From contig CAJFEE010000014.1 in NCBI GenBank assembly GCA_904373265.1, forward strand, positions 1 through 64,000: a DNA stretch of 64,000 bases, in the 5' to 3' direction. This document shows, piece after piece, positions 1 to 8,478 of this stretch. This DNA comes from Candidatus Harrysmithiimonas galli (lineage in GTDB: Bacteria > Bacillota > Bacilli > CAJFEE01). The translations under genes and the position numbers were made by a program. Below the pieces are notes generated by a model, which made no database searches, was not told the DNA's origin, and was given only the letters and a program-made list of their open reading frames with translations. Position 1 is the stretch's first letter, and each line of letters begins with the position of its first letter.

Positions 1-1
1 A

Positions 2-172
2 TTTTATGATTATAAGATAAATCCATTTATAAGCAATGGATATTTTGAACGGCTATGTCTTTTTTCTGGTGGGTATGAAATCGTTGAAAAAATGCATGAG
101 AAAAGCTTGGATATCCCATTTGTCATAAAAACAAGCCTACATGTCATTCAACTGATGAATGATTTTCTCTAG
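2..172 (+). CDS. C-terminal fragment, possibly FdhD-like (partial at window edge)
   Basis: An open frame runs in from the left edge and stops at TAG 170-172, giving 56 residues. The stretch SGGYEIVEKM followed by IPFVIKTS resembles the SGRxSxEIVxKA...GIPxxVSxS segment near the C-terminus of FdhD, the sulfurtransferase that activates formate dehydrogenase. It ends about 25 residues earlier than FdhD proteins usually do, so it may be a truncated or dead copy. The start and the catalytic cysteine region lie outside the window. The identification rests on one short motif and is tentative. Confidence 0.35.
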   Translation, partial: FYDYKINPFISNGYFERLCLFSGGYEIVEKMHEKSLDIPFVIKTSLHVIQLMNDFL

Positions 173-458
173 TCCTCTTGTTTTTGTACAAAAATATCGT
201 CTTTTATGTTTGTATTTCAACAACAGAGCTTTTGCTATCATCATACCTGCACGATTTAAACACCACACAGTTTAGCATCCAGCGTTACATAAATTGTATT
301 TTGTACTTTTCCCCAAATGCCTGATTTCTATCTGTTCTTTTGCCTTAGACCTCCCCATTCTCAAAACACTTTTGCTTTTGGCAACAGTATGCGTTCCATA
401 TCCCCAAAATACACCTAATTGTTAAAAAGCTGTCCACTGGGGAAGTGTGCTCCGATTT

Positions 459-1673
459 TTATCCATCTGTATGGTATAAATGATTTGCCTTTGAAGCATG
501 ACCAAATTGTTTTGCCTTCCACAACCATGTCACACCGAAACCAAAAAGCAAGGTCAACCCCGAAAATAAATATGGAAAATTTATATTCCAATCAAATAAT
601 ATTCCAGCAAGTGCCGGACCCGCAATATTTCCTAAACTCGTGTAAGCAGAATTCATCCCGGCTACATAAGCCTGCTCGCTCTCAGCCGCTCTAGATAAAT
701 ATGTTGTCAACGCCGGACGCAGTAAATCAAAACATAAAAAGATGATGCATGACACCCCTAAGATGATGGCAAACGTTCCAACAACCGTTGACAAAAATGC
801 AAAAACTGCTGCAATCACCAAGCAAATTTGAATCAATTTTTTCTCTCCTAAAAGATTCACCAGCTTATCAAAAAATAAAAGCTGAACAACCACCGCAATT
901 AGTGAAGAAACAGTAATAATGAGTGCAATATCACTTGGAGTAAATCCAAACTTATGATCGGTAAACAAACTGAATACCGTTTCGTATGCAGCTAGACCAA
1001 ATGATAAAATAAAGATAATAAAAAAGGCGGTAAAATACATTGGCTTAAATGATTTCCTAATATCCTTAAAAAAGCTGGTTTGTTTACTCGTTTGTTGTCG
1101 CTTCCACAATTCCTCTTGTGTTAACGGCTCTTTTAAGCTAAATAAAGATATAAAAGCAACCACACATGCAATCGCCGCTGCAAAATAAAACGGCACTCGA
1201 ATGCCATAGCCAGCAAGAAATCCGCCAATCCCTGGTCCAATAATAAAACCTAAGCTAATCGCAGCAGATACAAAACCCATTGCTTTTGCACGCTCATCAT
1301 GCGTTGTAATGTCTCCGATGAATGCCATCACCGCTGGCATAATCAGACCCGCTGCCAATCCCCCTAAAATTCGAGATAAAAATAATACCTCAACAGTTTG
1401 CCCTATGCCAAAAATGAACTCAGAAAGAGAAAAAATAAATAAACCGAGTACAATCATGCTTTTTCTACCAAAGCGATCCAGCCACTTCACCGCAAAAATA
1501 GAAAAAATAAACTCACTAAAAGCAAAAGCAGCCATTAAATAACCCATAATGCTTCCGGATAAATTCATTTCATTCATAAAAGAAGGCATAACCGGAGTAA
1601 CCAAACCAAAACCGACAAACGCAATAAATAAGTTTGTCAGCAAAAGAATAATCGCAAATTTATTTTTTTTCAT
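459..1673 (-). CDS. MFS multidrug efflux transporter, Bmr/Blt/NorA type
   Basis: Probable proton-coupled drug exporter of the inner membrane, 404 residues with about twelve hydrophobic segments, the usual size for the 12-TMS DHA1 group. Motif A is seen as DRFGRKS after the second helix, and the antiporter motif C as GFIIGPGIGGF in the fifth. An in-frame start exists at 1706, but AAGGAG six bases before the ATG at 1673 favours the shorter form. The gene is divergent from a BmrR-like MerR regulator and has a MerR-type promoter, which fits a drug-induced pump. The true substrate cannot be read from the sequence. Confidence 0.85.
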   Translation of the reverse strand: MKKNKFAIILLLTNLFIAFVGFGLVTPVMPSFMNEMNLSGSIMGYLMAAFAFSEFIFSIFAVKWLDRFGRKSMIVLGLFIFSLSEFIFGIGQTVEVLFLSRILGGLAAGLIMPAVMAFIGDITTHDERAKAMGFVSAAISLGFIIGPGIGGFLAGYGIRVPFYFAAAIACVVAFISLFSLKEPLTQEELWKRQQTSKQTSFFKDIRKSFKPMYFTAFFIIFILSFGLAAYETVFSLFTDHKFGFTPSDIALIITVSSLIAVVVQLLFFDKLVNLLGEKKLIQICLVIAAVFAFLSTVVGTFAIILGVSCIIFLCFDLLRPALTTYLSRAAESEQAYVAGMNSAYTSLGNIAGPALAGILFDWNINFPYLFSGLTLLFGFGVTWLWKAKQFGHASKANHLYHTDG

Positions 1674-1874
1674 ATTGTTCTCCTTTACTTTGTTTGATTG
1701 ATTCAAAACAAAGATATCAAATATTTAAATATCGTATTGCCAGTGACCGTTCCGGCTATGTTTCACTGTACATTTTTTCACCCGCTTCATGATCATGCAC
1801 TGCGTTTTTTACGCATAGGATCTATTCTTTACGATTTATTTGTATAGACTATACAAATAAGATCTCAGAAGTAT

Positions 1875-1905
1875 ACTATAAAGTATATGGTAACCATACA
1901 GTCAA
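1875..1905 (-). promoter_or_regulatory. MerR-class promoter of the MFS gene with a 19-bp spacer
   Basis: On the minus strand TTGACT (1905-1900) and TATAGT (1880-1875) are separated by 19 bp, the over-long spacing typical of promoters that MerR-family activators untwist. A dyad TATGGT-t-ACCATA lies between the two elements at 1885-1897. A second perfect palindrome, TTTGTATAG-a-CTATACAAA, lies at about 1839-1857 in the transcribed leader. The arrangement points to control by the divergent regulator at 1918. Confidence 0.75.
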
Positions 1906-1917
1906 GGAGAAAATGAT

Positions 1918-2745
1918 ATGAATCATCATTTAAACAATTGTTTCACAACTGGTGAATTTGCTAAAGCTTGCAATATAACCAAGCAAACTCTATTCCATTA
2001 TGACGCAATCGGTTTACTCACACCCCATTTTAAAGATGAAAAAGGCTATCGCTACTATTCTTATCAACAATTTGACCTACTCTATGTCATCAATATTTTA
2101 AAGGAACTGGGCATGAGTCTAAAAGAAATCAAGCAGTTTATAAAAACAAATTCACCTGAGCGCATGATTGCTTTATTTCAAAGCAAATCTGATGAATTGA
2201 CCCAAAAAATCGAAACGCTAAAACAAATCCAGAAAGTCATTGAAACAAGAATTCACTTAACTGAACAAGCCACACAACTGGATTTCTCAAAAATCTATAC
2301 AGAATACCATGAAACAGAATATTTATTTTTAAGTGATCGCATTCCCGATTATTCCAATTATCAGTTTGTTCGCTCTGTTTCAGAATTTATTACAATTAGC
2401 ACAGAAAAAAAGTTGAATGTTGGCTATCCGATCGGTGCTATGCTGCATCGGGAAAAACTCTTAGGCCAACAATATGGGAACTATACTTACTTATATTTAA
2501 AAATTGAGGAAGGTCAGAATCATGTTCCCCGTTATGAAAAAAAAGCCGGCTTATATGTTATTGGCTACCATATCGGTGAGGAAGATACGATCGGAAAAAC
2601 ATATGATCAAATACTGCAATATATGAAAAACAATCATTTAGAAATTCAAGACTTCGCCTATGAAGAATTTATTTTGGATTCCATTTCTGTAACTCATACC
2701 GATGCATATGTTACCAAAATCGTAATTCCCGTTTATAAACATTGA
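1918..2745 (+). CDS. MerR-family transcriptional regulator with effector domain, BmrR-like
   Basis: Likely activator of the divergent exporter gene. The 275-residue protein begins with a winged-helix MerR domain (residues about 11-80; FTTGEFAKACNITKQTLFHYD, then GYRYYSYQQFDLL), continues with a helical dimerisation arm (about 80-120), and ends with a region of about 150 residues where BmrR-type regulators carry a GyrI-like drug-binding fold. An AAGGAG site precedes the ATG. Length, architecture and divergent partner all fit BltR/BmrR. The ligand is unknown. Confidence 0.82.
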   Translation: MNHHLNNCFTTGEFAKACNITKQTLFHYDAIGLLTPHFKDEKGYRYYSYQQFDLLYVINILKELGMSLKEIKQFIKTNSPERMIALFQSKSDELTQKIETLKQIQKVIETRIHLTEQATQLDFSKIYTEYHETEYLFLSDRIPDYSNYQFVRSVSEFITISTEKKLNVGYPIGAMLHREKLLGQQYGNYTYLYLKIEEGQNHVPRYEKKAGLYVIGYHIGEEDTIGKTYDQILQYMKNNHLEIQDFAYEEFILDSISVTHTDAYVTKIVIPVYKH

Positions 2746-3244
2746 AATACTCAAAAAGTGCCTAAAACAAGCGCTTCAATACCAGAAAATATAAGAATAG
2801 AAAAAATAGATATAGGAAAAATTTTTAGAAAATAAAACACAATTATCGCAATATGTGTAAGAAAAAATACGAATTTTAGAAGGGATGATTTGGCAGCACT
2901 TCAAACTGTAAAAAGAACAAATAACCAAATGACGCATTTTTATACTTGAAAATGGAAAACATACTCTATGCACATTATGCTGCAGTCACTTGAATCAATC
3001 CCTAAAACATATATGTGGGAAAATGATTCTTGATTTTCTGATTGTCAATTGGACTGAATTTTTTTATCTTTTAACGTTTTTATCTACTTAGAACATATAA
3101 AGAAGAGGAAAAAAGCATCTGCAATCCTTTATCATAATTTTTAACATACCTCTCTATATGCTTATTAAAACCATTATCAGAATCAATATATAGCTTAAAA
3201 ATTTTCAATAAAATAACATGATATTCGATCCCATCATATTTGCC
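2746..3244. other. Gene-free spacer with a 54-codon remnant frame
   Basis: No intact gene is visible. On the minus strand an open frame from about 3241 to the TAA at 3080-3082 reads like the C-terminal end of a protein (IEYHVILLKIFKLYIDSDN, then NKHIERYVKNYDKG), with no start codon or ribosome binding site. I do not recognise it. The promoter of the next gene cuts across its upstream edge. The rest is AT-rich sequence with scattered stops. Confidence 0.4.
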
Positions 3245-3274
3245 TTGACTTTTTTATTTTACCCATAATATACT
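3245..3274 (+). promoter_or_regulatory. SigA-type promoter of the exported coiled-coil gene
   Basis: TTGACT (3245-3250) and TATACT (3269-3274) are separated by 18 bp. They lie 34 bp upstream of the ATG, leaving a short leader that carries the ribosome binding site GGAAAGGATG. Confidence 0.6.
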
Positions 3275-3307
3275 TTTCAATAATAGAGTAGGAAAGGATG
3301 TGTAAAT

Positions 3308-3670
3308 ATGAAAAAACATATAAAGAAAATCGCTACTACAGTTACAATCGCTATGGGGCTTGCAACCATTTCAACTGTTGGTATACCGTCTGATGCACAA
3401 GCAGCAACTGCATCTACGTATACAAAACAATATAACAGCTACAATAAGCAAGCAACCAGTCTAATCAATCAAACCAAAAAGGTAAAGACAAGATCGACAG
3501 CCAGAAGCTTATTGAAAAAAATGGAAACACTTGAGAATCGATTAGACAGACTGGAAGATCGTGTAGAAGCGAGTAGAAATCGAAGCCTAGACCGCAAAAT
3601 TGAAAATCTAGGAGACAAGCTTGACAATGCTAGAGAGCGATTAGAAGATCGCTGGAATCTTGACGACTAA
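3308..3670 (+). CDS. Small exported coiled-coil protein of unknown function
   Basis: Encodes 120 residues. The first 32 form a Sec signal peptide: MKKHIKK n-region, a hydrophobic core ATTVTIAMGLATIS, and an AQA cleavage site before ATAS. The mature 88-residue part is highly charged. Residues about 60-118 are rich in Lys, Arg, Glu and Leu with heptad spacing (LLKKMETLENRLDRLEDRV and onward), so a long amphipathic helix or coiled coil is likely. No cysteine, LPXTG motif or membrane anchor is present, so it is probably released or wall-associated. It is monocistronic, with its own promoter and terminator. I do not recognise the family. Confidence 0.7.
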   Translation: MKKHIKKIATTVTIAMGLATISTVGIPSDAQAATASTYTKQYNSYNKQATSLINQTKKVKTRSTARSLLKKMETLENRLDRLEDRVEASRNRSLDRKIENLGDKLDNARERLEDRWNLDD

Positions 3671-3728
3671 TTTTCACTGACTTAAAAAGAAAACAACATC
3701 CGTATGCAATAAAATGGATCAATATTTG

Positions 3729-3775
3729 TGTTGGTGTGGAAATCATCTGGATTTTTCACCAACATTTTTTATTTA
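3729..3775 (+). terminator. Rho-independent terminator after the exported coiled-coil gene
   Basis: Stem TGTTGGTG / CACCAACA (3729-3736 and 3757-3764) is followed by the T-rich run TTTTTTATTTATTTT. It ends the transcript of the gene at 3308. Confidence 0.75.
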
Positions 3776-3918
3776 TTTTAAAAACATATAAAAAAATCTG
3801 TTGAGCCATGTAAAGACAAAATGAATGAATCAATCAGGATAAATGGCTAAAAGAGCCCATTGACTACTTATAATTAAGGCTGAATACGACAAAAATCAAA
3901 ATATGTTCACAAAATACT

Positions 3919-4329
3919 TCAATCACGAGGTGTTTTTTCTCGTGTCAATAGATTGCTTACATATTCGAGTTTACCGTCTAGAACATGATCATAAAATTGC
4001 TGCTTTGTATTGATATAATCGATACTCGCATGGATTTTCTGTAATTTTTCCAGCAATTGTTGCTTTTTCTTAGCCAATATGATTTTACGTTCTGGAATGG
4101 AAGATTCTCCCTTTAAGCATAATTTGACATATTGCTTCATTTCGGTAATTCCCATACCACATTGTTTTAAACAAGATAAACTTTTTATCCATGCAATATC
4201 TTGGTCATCAAAAACACGATAATTATTTTTATCACGTTTTACATTCGGTACCAATCCTTCATTACAGTAATATTTTAAAGTTTCATAAGTCATATCCGTC
4301 TGCTTACAAACCTCTTTCATGGAATACAT
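3919..4329 (-). CDS. MerR-family transcriptional regulator, AdhR-like
   Basis: A 136-residue protein with the MerR DNA-binding domain at residues 1-70 (MKEVCKQTDMTYETLKYYCNEGL, then NNYRVFDDQDIAWIKSL) and a helical dimerisation segment to about 120. The C-terminal part is too short for a ligand-binding domain, as in AdhR, which senses aldehydes through cysteine. Cysteines at about 8, 22, 53, 57 and 71 are candidate sensor residues. It is divergent from an aldo/keto reductase and probably controls it. The inducer is inferred only from this pairing. Confidence 0.78.
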   Translation of the reverse strand: MYSMKEVCKQTDMTYETLKYYCNEGLVPNVKRDKNNYRVFDDQDIAWIKSLSCLKQCGMGITEMKQYVKLCLKGESSIPERKIILAKKKQQLLEKLQKIHASIDYINTKQQFYDHVLDGKLEYVSNLLTREKTPRD

Positions 4330-4363
4330 AAAAAAATCCTCCCAAAAAAATAAAAAATAAATA

Positions 4364-4394
4364 TTGACCGGTAGTAACTACCGACTTGTATCAT
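4364..4394 (+). promoter_or_regulatory. MerR-class promoter and operator of the aldo/keto reductase gene
   Basis: TTGACC (4364-4369) and TATCAT (4389-4394) are separated by 19 bp. The spacer contains the perfect dyad CGGTAGT-a-ACTACCG (4369-4383), exactly where a MerR-family dimer binds. The site lies between the divergent regulator and reductase genes. Confidence 0.82.
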
Positions 4395-4439
4395 TTGATT
4401 GTACGGCAAAATATATAAAACGTCAAGGAGGTATAACCT

Positions 4440-5303
4440 ATGGAATATGTAACATTGAATAACGGTATAAAAATGCCAAAGTTAGGCTTTGGTGTATTCC
4501 AAATACCCAAAGAAATTTGTGAACAATGTGTACTGGACGCAATCAAAACTGGTTACAGACATATTGACACTGCACAATCTTATTTCAATGAAGAAGAAGT
4601 CGGAAATGCAATCAGTAAATGTGCTACCCCAAGAGAAGAGTTATTTATTACGACAAAAGTGTGGATTGACAACTATGGTTATGAAAAAACAAAACAGTCT
4701 GTACTAAAGTCTATGGAAAAATTAAAAGTAGATTATGTGGATTTAATTCTGCTTCATCAACCATTCAGTAATTATTACGGAGCATATCGAGCATTGCAAG
4801 ATTTATATAAAGAAAAGAAAATTCGGGCAATTGGTGTCAGTAATTTCTCACCAGATAGATTGGCGGATATAACCGCTTTTAATGCAATTGCTCCACAAGT
4901 CAATCAAGTAGAAGCAAATCCATTCCATCAACAAATAGAAGCACAGAAGAATATGATAAAACGCAATGTTCAAATGCAAGCATGGGCACCGTTTGGTGAA
5001 GGAAAAAATCATATGTTCCAAAATCCGATATTAAAAGATATTGCAGATAAACATAGAAAAACTACAGCACAAGTTATTTTAAGATGGCTTATGCAAAGAA
5101 ATATTGTTGCTTTAGCCAAATCCATTCATATTGAGAGAATGAAGGAGAATCTTGAAATATTTGATTTCCAAATTTCTGATGAAGAAATGCAACAAATTAC
5201 TGAATTGGATACAAAAACAAGTTTATTTTTTGATCACCAGACACCAGAAACAGTGGATAGATTTGTAAATCTAATTGAAGAACGAAAAGAACGGTTTTCA
5301 TGA
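4440..5303 (+). CDS. Aldo/keto reductase family oxidoreductase
   Basis: Cytosolic NADPH-dependent reductase of aldehydes or ketones, 287 residues, a normal length for the AKR (beta/alpha)8 barrel. The catalytic tetrad is visible as Asp43 and Tyr48 (DTAQSYFNEEEVG), Lys73 (TTKVW) and His106 (LLHQPF). The AIGVSNF motif is also present. A strong AAGGAGG site precedes the ATG. The divergent AdhR-like regulator suggests induction by reactive aldehydes or thiol stress. The physiological substrate cannot be assigned from sequence. Confidence 0.88.
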   Translation: MEYVTLNNGIKMPKLGFGVFQIPKEICEQCVLDAIKTGYRHIDTAQSYFNEEEVGNAISKCATPREELFITTKVWIDNYGYEKTKQSVLKSMEKLKVDYVDLILLHQPFSNYYGAYRALQDLYKEKKIRAIGVSNFSPDRLADITAFNAIAPQVNQVEANPFHQQIEAQKNMIKRNVQMQAWAPFGEGKNHMFQNPILKDIADKHRKTTAQVILRWLMQRNIVALAKSIHIERMKENLEIFDFQISDEEMQQITELDTKTSLFFDHQTPETVDRFVNLIEERKERFS

Positions 5304-6102
5304 AGAGGCGATTAAATTTTACTTGGGTAAAACACTTGTATTTGGACTTATAGCTTATGAAACCTCCAATACAAGGAACAAAAAAGTAGAAAGAATGGAT
5401 AGGAAACGAATACAAAAACAACATCACCATCTGTATACTTTTCTATACAGAAACGATAAACCTAGACAATACGACAAAAAAAAAGCAAACCATTCGGTAA
5501 GTAAAAATGAGAAAGGACTTAGAAACACAATCGTTATATTGCAAAGGAAATTTAACAACCATATTTTATATGAAACCAGAAAAACTCTGTATGACTAGAC
5601 TATGAAACACTGGTATCTGCCACAACAAAAGAACAGAAACCAAAAGACTTTCCCTATCATTCATCCTTTTATGAACTATTTTTAGAGACATGACGTGATT
5701 TTTATTCAGCATACGATTGCTGGTGTAATACGCCCATGATCATATGGTCTTTTTTCGATGAGTATGATTTTTCGGAAAAAATATTGTCTCATCTAGTACA
5801 TATGAAGACCATGGCCCACTAGCATTACTGATAAAATAAAACAATTTGAACAGAATATAAACAGAAGTAAAATTTCTGCTACAAAGTAAAATTTTGAAAA
5901 ATATAGAGTCTTCTATGTCTAGAGAAACAAAATTGGATGAAATGTAAAAAGAAAAAATGAACAATAAGAAAACTAAGATTTATCATTTTTCTTCAAACGG
6001 ATGTTTCTATATAAATTCTATACATCCCAAACTTTGCAAAATATGTAAAGACCCATTTTATTTGATATGAACAGGTATAAACATCTTTTACTTTCTAGCA
6101 AT
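5304..6102. other. Gene-free AT-rich spacer
   Basis: No supported gene is seen on either strand. Open frames here are short, carry no convincing ribosome binding site, and read as low-complexity protein. An 8-bp perfect inverted repeat TCTGTATA / TATACAGA with a 6-nt loop lies at 5430-5451. No terminator for the reductase gene was recognised. Confidence 0.5.
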
Positions 6103-6138
6103 AAAAAGGCTCTTTTCGCTGTGGCGAAAAGAGCCTTT
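6103..6138 (-). terminator. Rho-independent terminator of rplM-rpsI
   Basis: A perfect 15-bp stem (6105-6119 with 6124-6138; core GGCTCTTTTCGC) with a 4-nt loop is followed on the minus strand by a T run. It lies 14 nt beyond the rpsI stop codon. Confidence 0.9.
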
Positions 6139-6151
6139 AAAATATAAAGCA

Positions 6152-6544
6152 TTAACGTTTTGAGAATTGTGGTGCACGACGTGCGCCTTTAAGCCCGTAT
6201 TTTTTCCGTTCTTTCATACGAGGATCACGAGTTAAGAACCCAGCACGCTTTAACGGGGTACGATAATCTGGATCCACTTGCAGTAATGCACGGGAAATTC
6301 CATGACGAATGGCACCAGCTTGTCCAGTATATCCTCCACCATGTACATTTACCAAAACATCATAGCTGCCAAGTGTTTCTGTTAAAACAAGTGGTTGCTT
6401 TACAACTTCACGCAAAGCAGCAAATGGAATATAGTCTTCAAATTCACGATTATTGATAATTACGCGACCTTCACCTGGTACTAGGCGAACGCGAGCTACT
6501 GAACTTTTGCGACGTCCAGTTCCATAGTATTGAACTTTAGCCAT
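6152..6544 (-). CDS. rpsI: 30S ribosomal protein S9
   Basis: Small-subunit protein S9, 130 residues, the usual bacillar length. The GTGRRK motif near the N-terminus, the [20 protein letters not shown] core and the basic C-terminal tail ending in FSKR (which contacts P-site tRNA) identify it. An in-frame ATG at 6565 was rejected because its codons form the AAGGAGG ribosome binding site of the ATG at 6544. It follows rplM by 25 nt and is the last gene of the two-gene operon. Confidence 0.97.
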   Translation of the reverse strand: MAKVQYYGTGRRKSSVARVRLVPGEGRVIINNREFEDYIPFAALREVVKQPLVLTETLGSYDVLVNVHGGGYTGQAGAIRHGISRALLQVDPDYRTPLKRAGFLTRDPRMKERKKYGLKGARRAPQFSKR

Positions 6545-6569
6545 ACTTTTCTTTTCCTCCTTCACCTAA

Positions 6570-7007
6570 TTAACCACGAAGCTCATAACCTACTGGTTGT
6601 TGTGCTTGATGCGGATGCTCCGCTCCTGTATATACATGTAATTTCTTAAACATTTGACGACCCAATGTATTTTTTGGAAGCATACCTTTAATCGCCAACT
6701 CAAGCATTTGTACCGGATATTTTTCACGCATTTCTCCAGCTGTTCTTTGTTTTAGTCCACCTGGATGATGGCTATGACGGTAGTAAATTTTATCTTTTAG
6801 CTTATTACCGGTTAATTGAATTTTTTCTACATTAATTAGAATCACATGGTCACCACAGTCAACATTCGGAGTGAATATTGGCTTATTTTTGCCACGCAAA
6901 ATTGATGCAACTTCAGAAGCCAAACGACCAAGTGTTTGACCTTCGGCATCAATAACATACCATTTACGCTCAACTTCAGAAGCTTTTGCCATATATGTTT
7001 GACGCAT
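6570..7007 (-). CDS. rplM: 50S ribosomal protein L13
   Basis: Early-assembling large-subunit protein, 145 residues, with the start [16 protein letters not shown] shared with other Bacilli. The segments [24 protein letters not shown] and [18 protein letters not shown] are family signatures. A GGAGG site precedes the ATG. It leads the rplM-rpsI operon and has its own promoter and structured leader. In most Bacilli truA lies immediately upstream; here about 1.4 kb of dead sequence intervenes. Confidence 0.97.
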   Translation of the reverse strand: MRQTYMAKASEVERKWYVIDAEGQTLGRLASEVASILRGKNKPIFTPNVDCGDHVILINVEKIQLTGNKLKDKIYYRHSHHPGGLKQRTAGEMREKYPVQMLELAIKGMLPKNTLGRQMFKKLHVYTGAEHPHQAQQPVGYELRG

Positions 7008-7019
7008 TCGAGTTCCTCC

Positions 7020-7100
7020 TACTTATAAATATAAAATATCATTATATCTCACGCTTTTTACACGATTGGTTTCCGGGGCTAATCGTGGTAAAAACAATAC
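7020..7100 (-). promoter_or_regulatory. Structured rplM leader, candidate L13 autoregulatory leader
   Basis: The region between promoter and rplM can form a hairpin with a perfect 7-bp stem CACGATT / AATCGTG (7061-7067, 7081-7087) around a GC-rich loop. Firmicutes commonly place the L13 leader, thought to bind L13 for feedback control, at this position. I cannot confirm the family match without a covariance model. Confidence 0.5.
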
Positions 7101-7108
7101 CATCTAAA

Positions 7109-7137
7109 ATAGTATTACATTCGATAATCAGAGTCAA
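7109..7137 (-). promoter_or_regulatory. SigA-type promoter of rplM-rpsI
   Basis: On the minus strand TTGACT (7137-7132) and TACTAT (7114-7109) are separated by 17 bp, about 100 nt upstream of the rplM start. Confidence 0.65.
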
Positions 7138-7269
7138 GAAAAACTGTGAAATTTTATCAAATTTATTTTCGCCTGTCTTTTTAGCAAATCTTCATCCTTT
7201 ATGTATGAAAACAAAAATACATCCTTTATAATATTTTTTCAGATCAAATATCTCTATCCCATGTTTTAA

Positions 7270-7582
7270 AATGCGCTTTTTATGTTTTCTCCTTATGTCG
7301 TTTCATAGATGTCATATTTTGCAAGAAAGTCCTTCAATTTTTTATTACTATTGTAACAACCCTATGTATACTTAGATTCAGAACCGCCAAATTGCCTATC
7401 ATTCACTGTGTGTACCCAAACCAAAATTGTGACTGGTCTTTGAATCAATGTATAATGCTGCATAAGATTTGTGGCCTTCTATCATTTCCTTTGCCATTAC
7501 ATTCGATGGGCAAAGTGCAGCCGCTGCCCTTGCAAAAAACAGCATTTGCCCCAAAAACCATCGTTTATGAAAATCATTCCAT
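7270..7582 (-). pseudogene. Decayed gene for a possible exported protein, unrecognised
   Basis: An AGGAGG site stands before ATG 7582, but this frame stops after two codons. Shifting the frame by one base gives about 59 residues: a basic start KRWF, a hydrophobic stretch LGQMLFFARAAAALC and a possible AKE cleavage region, then stop at 7399-7401. Further translatable pieces (CYNSNKKLKDFLAKYDIYE) follow in another frame near 7300. Shine-Dalgarno plus signal-peptide-like codons followed by shifts and stops suggest a dead secreted-protein gene. I do not recognise the family. Confidence 0.35.
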
Positions 7583-7599
7583 GCCTCCTCTTTTATTAT

Positions 7600-8478
7600 A
7601 AAAACGAAAACACCATTTCTGTTCGGGCAGGTATGTTGCCATAAATAGATCTGAAAATCAACATCCTTTAAACATCTCGCATAATGAATGGTATAAATCG
7701 TCCAAATTTAAGATCATCAGTAAAACAAAGGTGAACACAGTTGTTTCAAAGATATAGGTATAATTTTGGTTGTTTTTTACTTTTGACATCATAAGCTCCC
7801 TACGGTAACTTCTTTTACACAGTCGTGAATGAAAAAATTTCCTATTTCATTTGGGAAAGGTATTCAAAGAAAAGCAAAATGATTTTCTATCAACAAAAAG
7901 TAGGATTGAATCAGCGATTTTCTGACACAATCGTTTTGTATGTATATTGTTGATTGATATGCATAACACGCCAAATTTGGCAAATCAAGTCCATCAATAT
8001 TTTGTCAACATAGTTAAATAGAGAACCTTACGACAATCACAAAGTAAAATACAAAACATGCCATTTTATACAGCCAGCAAAAAAAGCCAGATGGTCGCTT
8101 TTCAGATTTGTTCATAATCATACATATTCCATGATCAGAACACATTCATGTTAAATGGTACGTAAAAAAGTTGGAGCCATCCTTTTTGTCTAAAAAGGAA
8201 TTGGGAACCGCACTGAAAACATGCATAAAAAATATAAGAATTTTTTATGCATCAAACTGTCAAACCATTTATAAAAACATAATCAAAATTTTTATGAAAA
8301 TTTAATTTTATACTGTTATATTTTTTAGATGGAATTATATAATAATTTTTTATTTTATATATGAACTTGGTTTGTTTTTTTATCCTATGATTTATTTTAC
8401 AGAAATGTCGTATTCTAATATTAAAAAGGAGAATAGTCTGACCATGGGTACAGACGCAACATCACATCTTCTTAACTT
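7600..8478. other. Gene-free AT-rich spacer between truA and the rplM side
   Basis: No gene is supported. It contains a perfect 13-bp inverted repeat at 8221-8252 (listed separately) and a 7-bp hairpin CCTTTTT / AAAAAGG near 8180. No terminator with a clear T run was found directly after truA. Confidence 0.5.
8221..8252. repeat. Perfect 13-bp inverted repeat with 6-nt loop
   Basis: ATGCATAAAAAAT (8221-8233) is repeated in inverse orientation at 8240-8252 around ATAAGA. It is A/T-rich and could form a hairpin in RNA from either strand. It may be a weak bidirectional terminator for truA transcripts, an operator, or the relic of an element end. Confidence 0.7.

Noticed and set aside
5275-5598. 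A 107-codon plus-strand frame overlapping the end of the aldo/keto reductase
   Set aside because: No ribosome binding site, lysine-rich low-complexity translation, and it begins inside the reductase.
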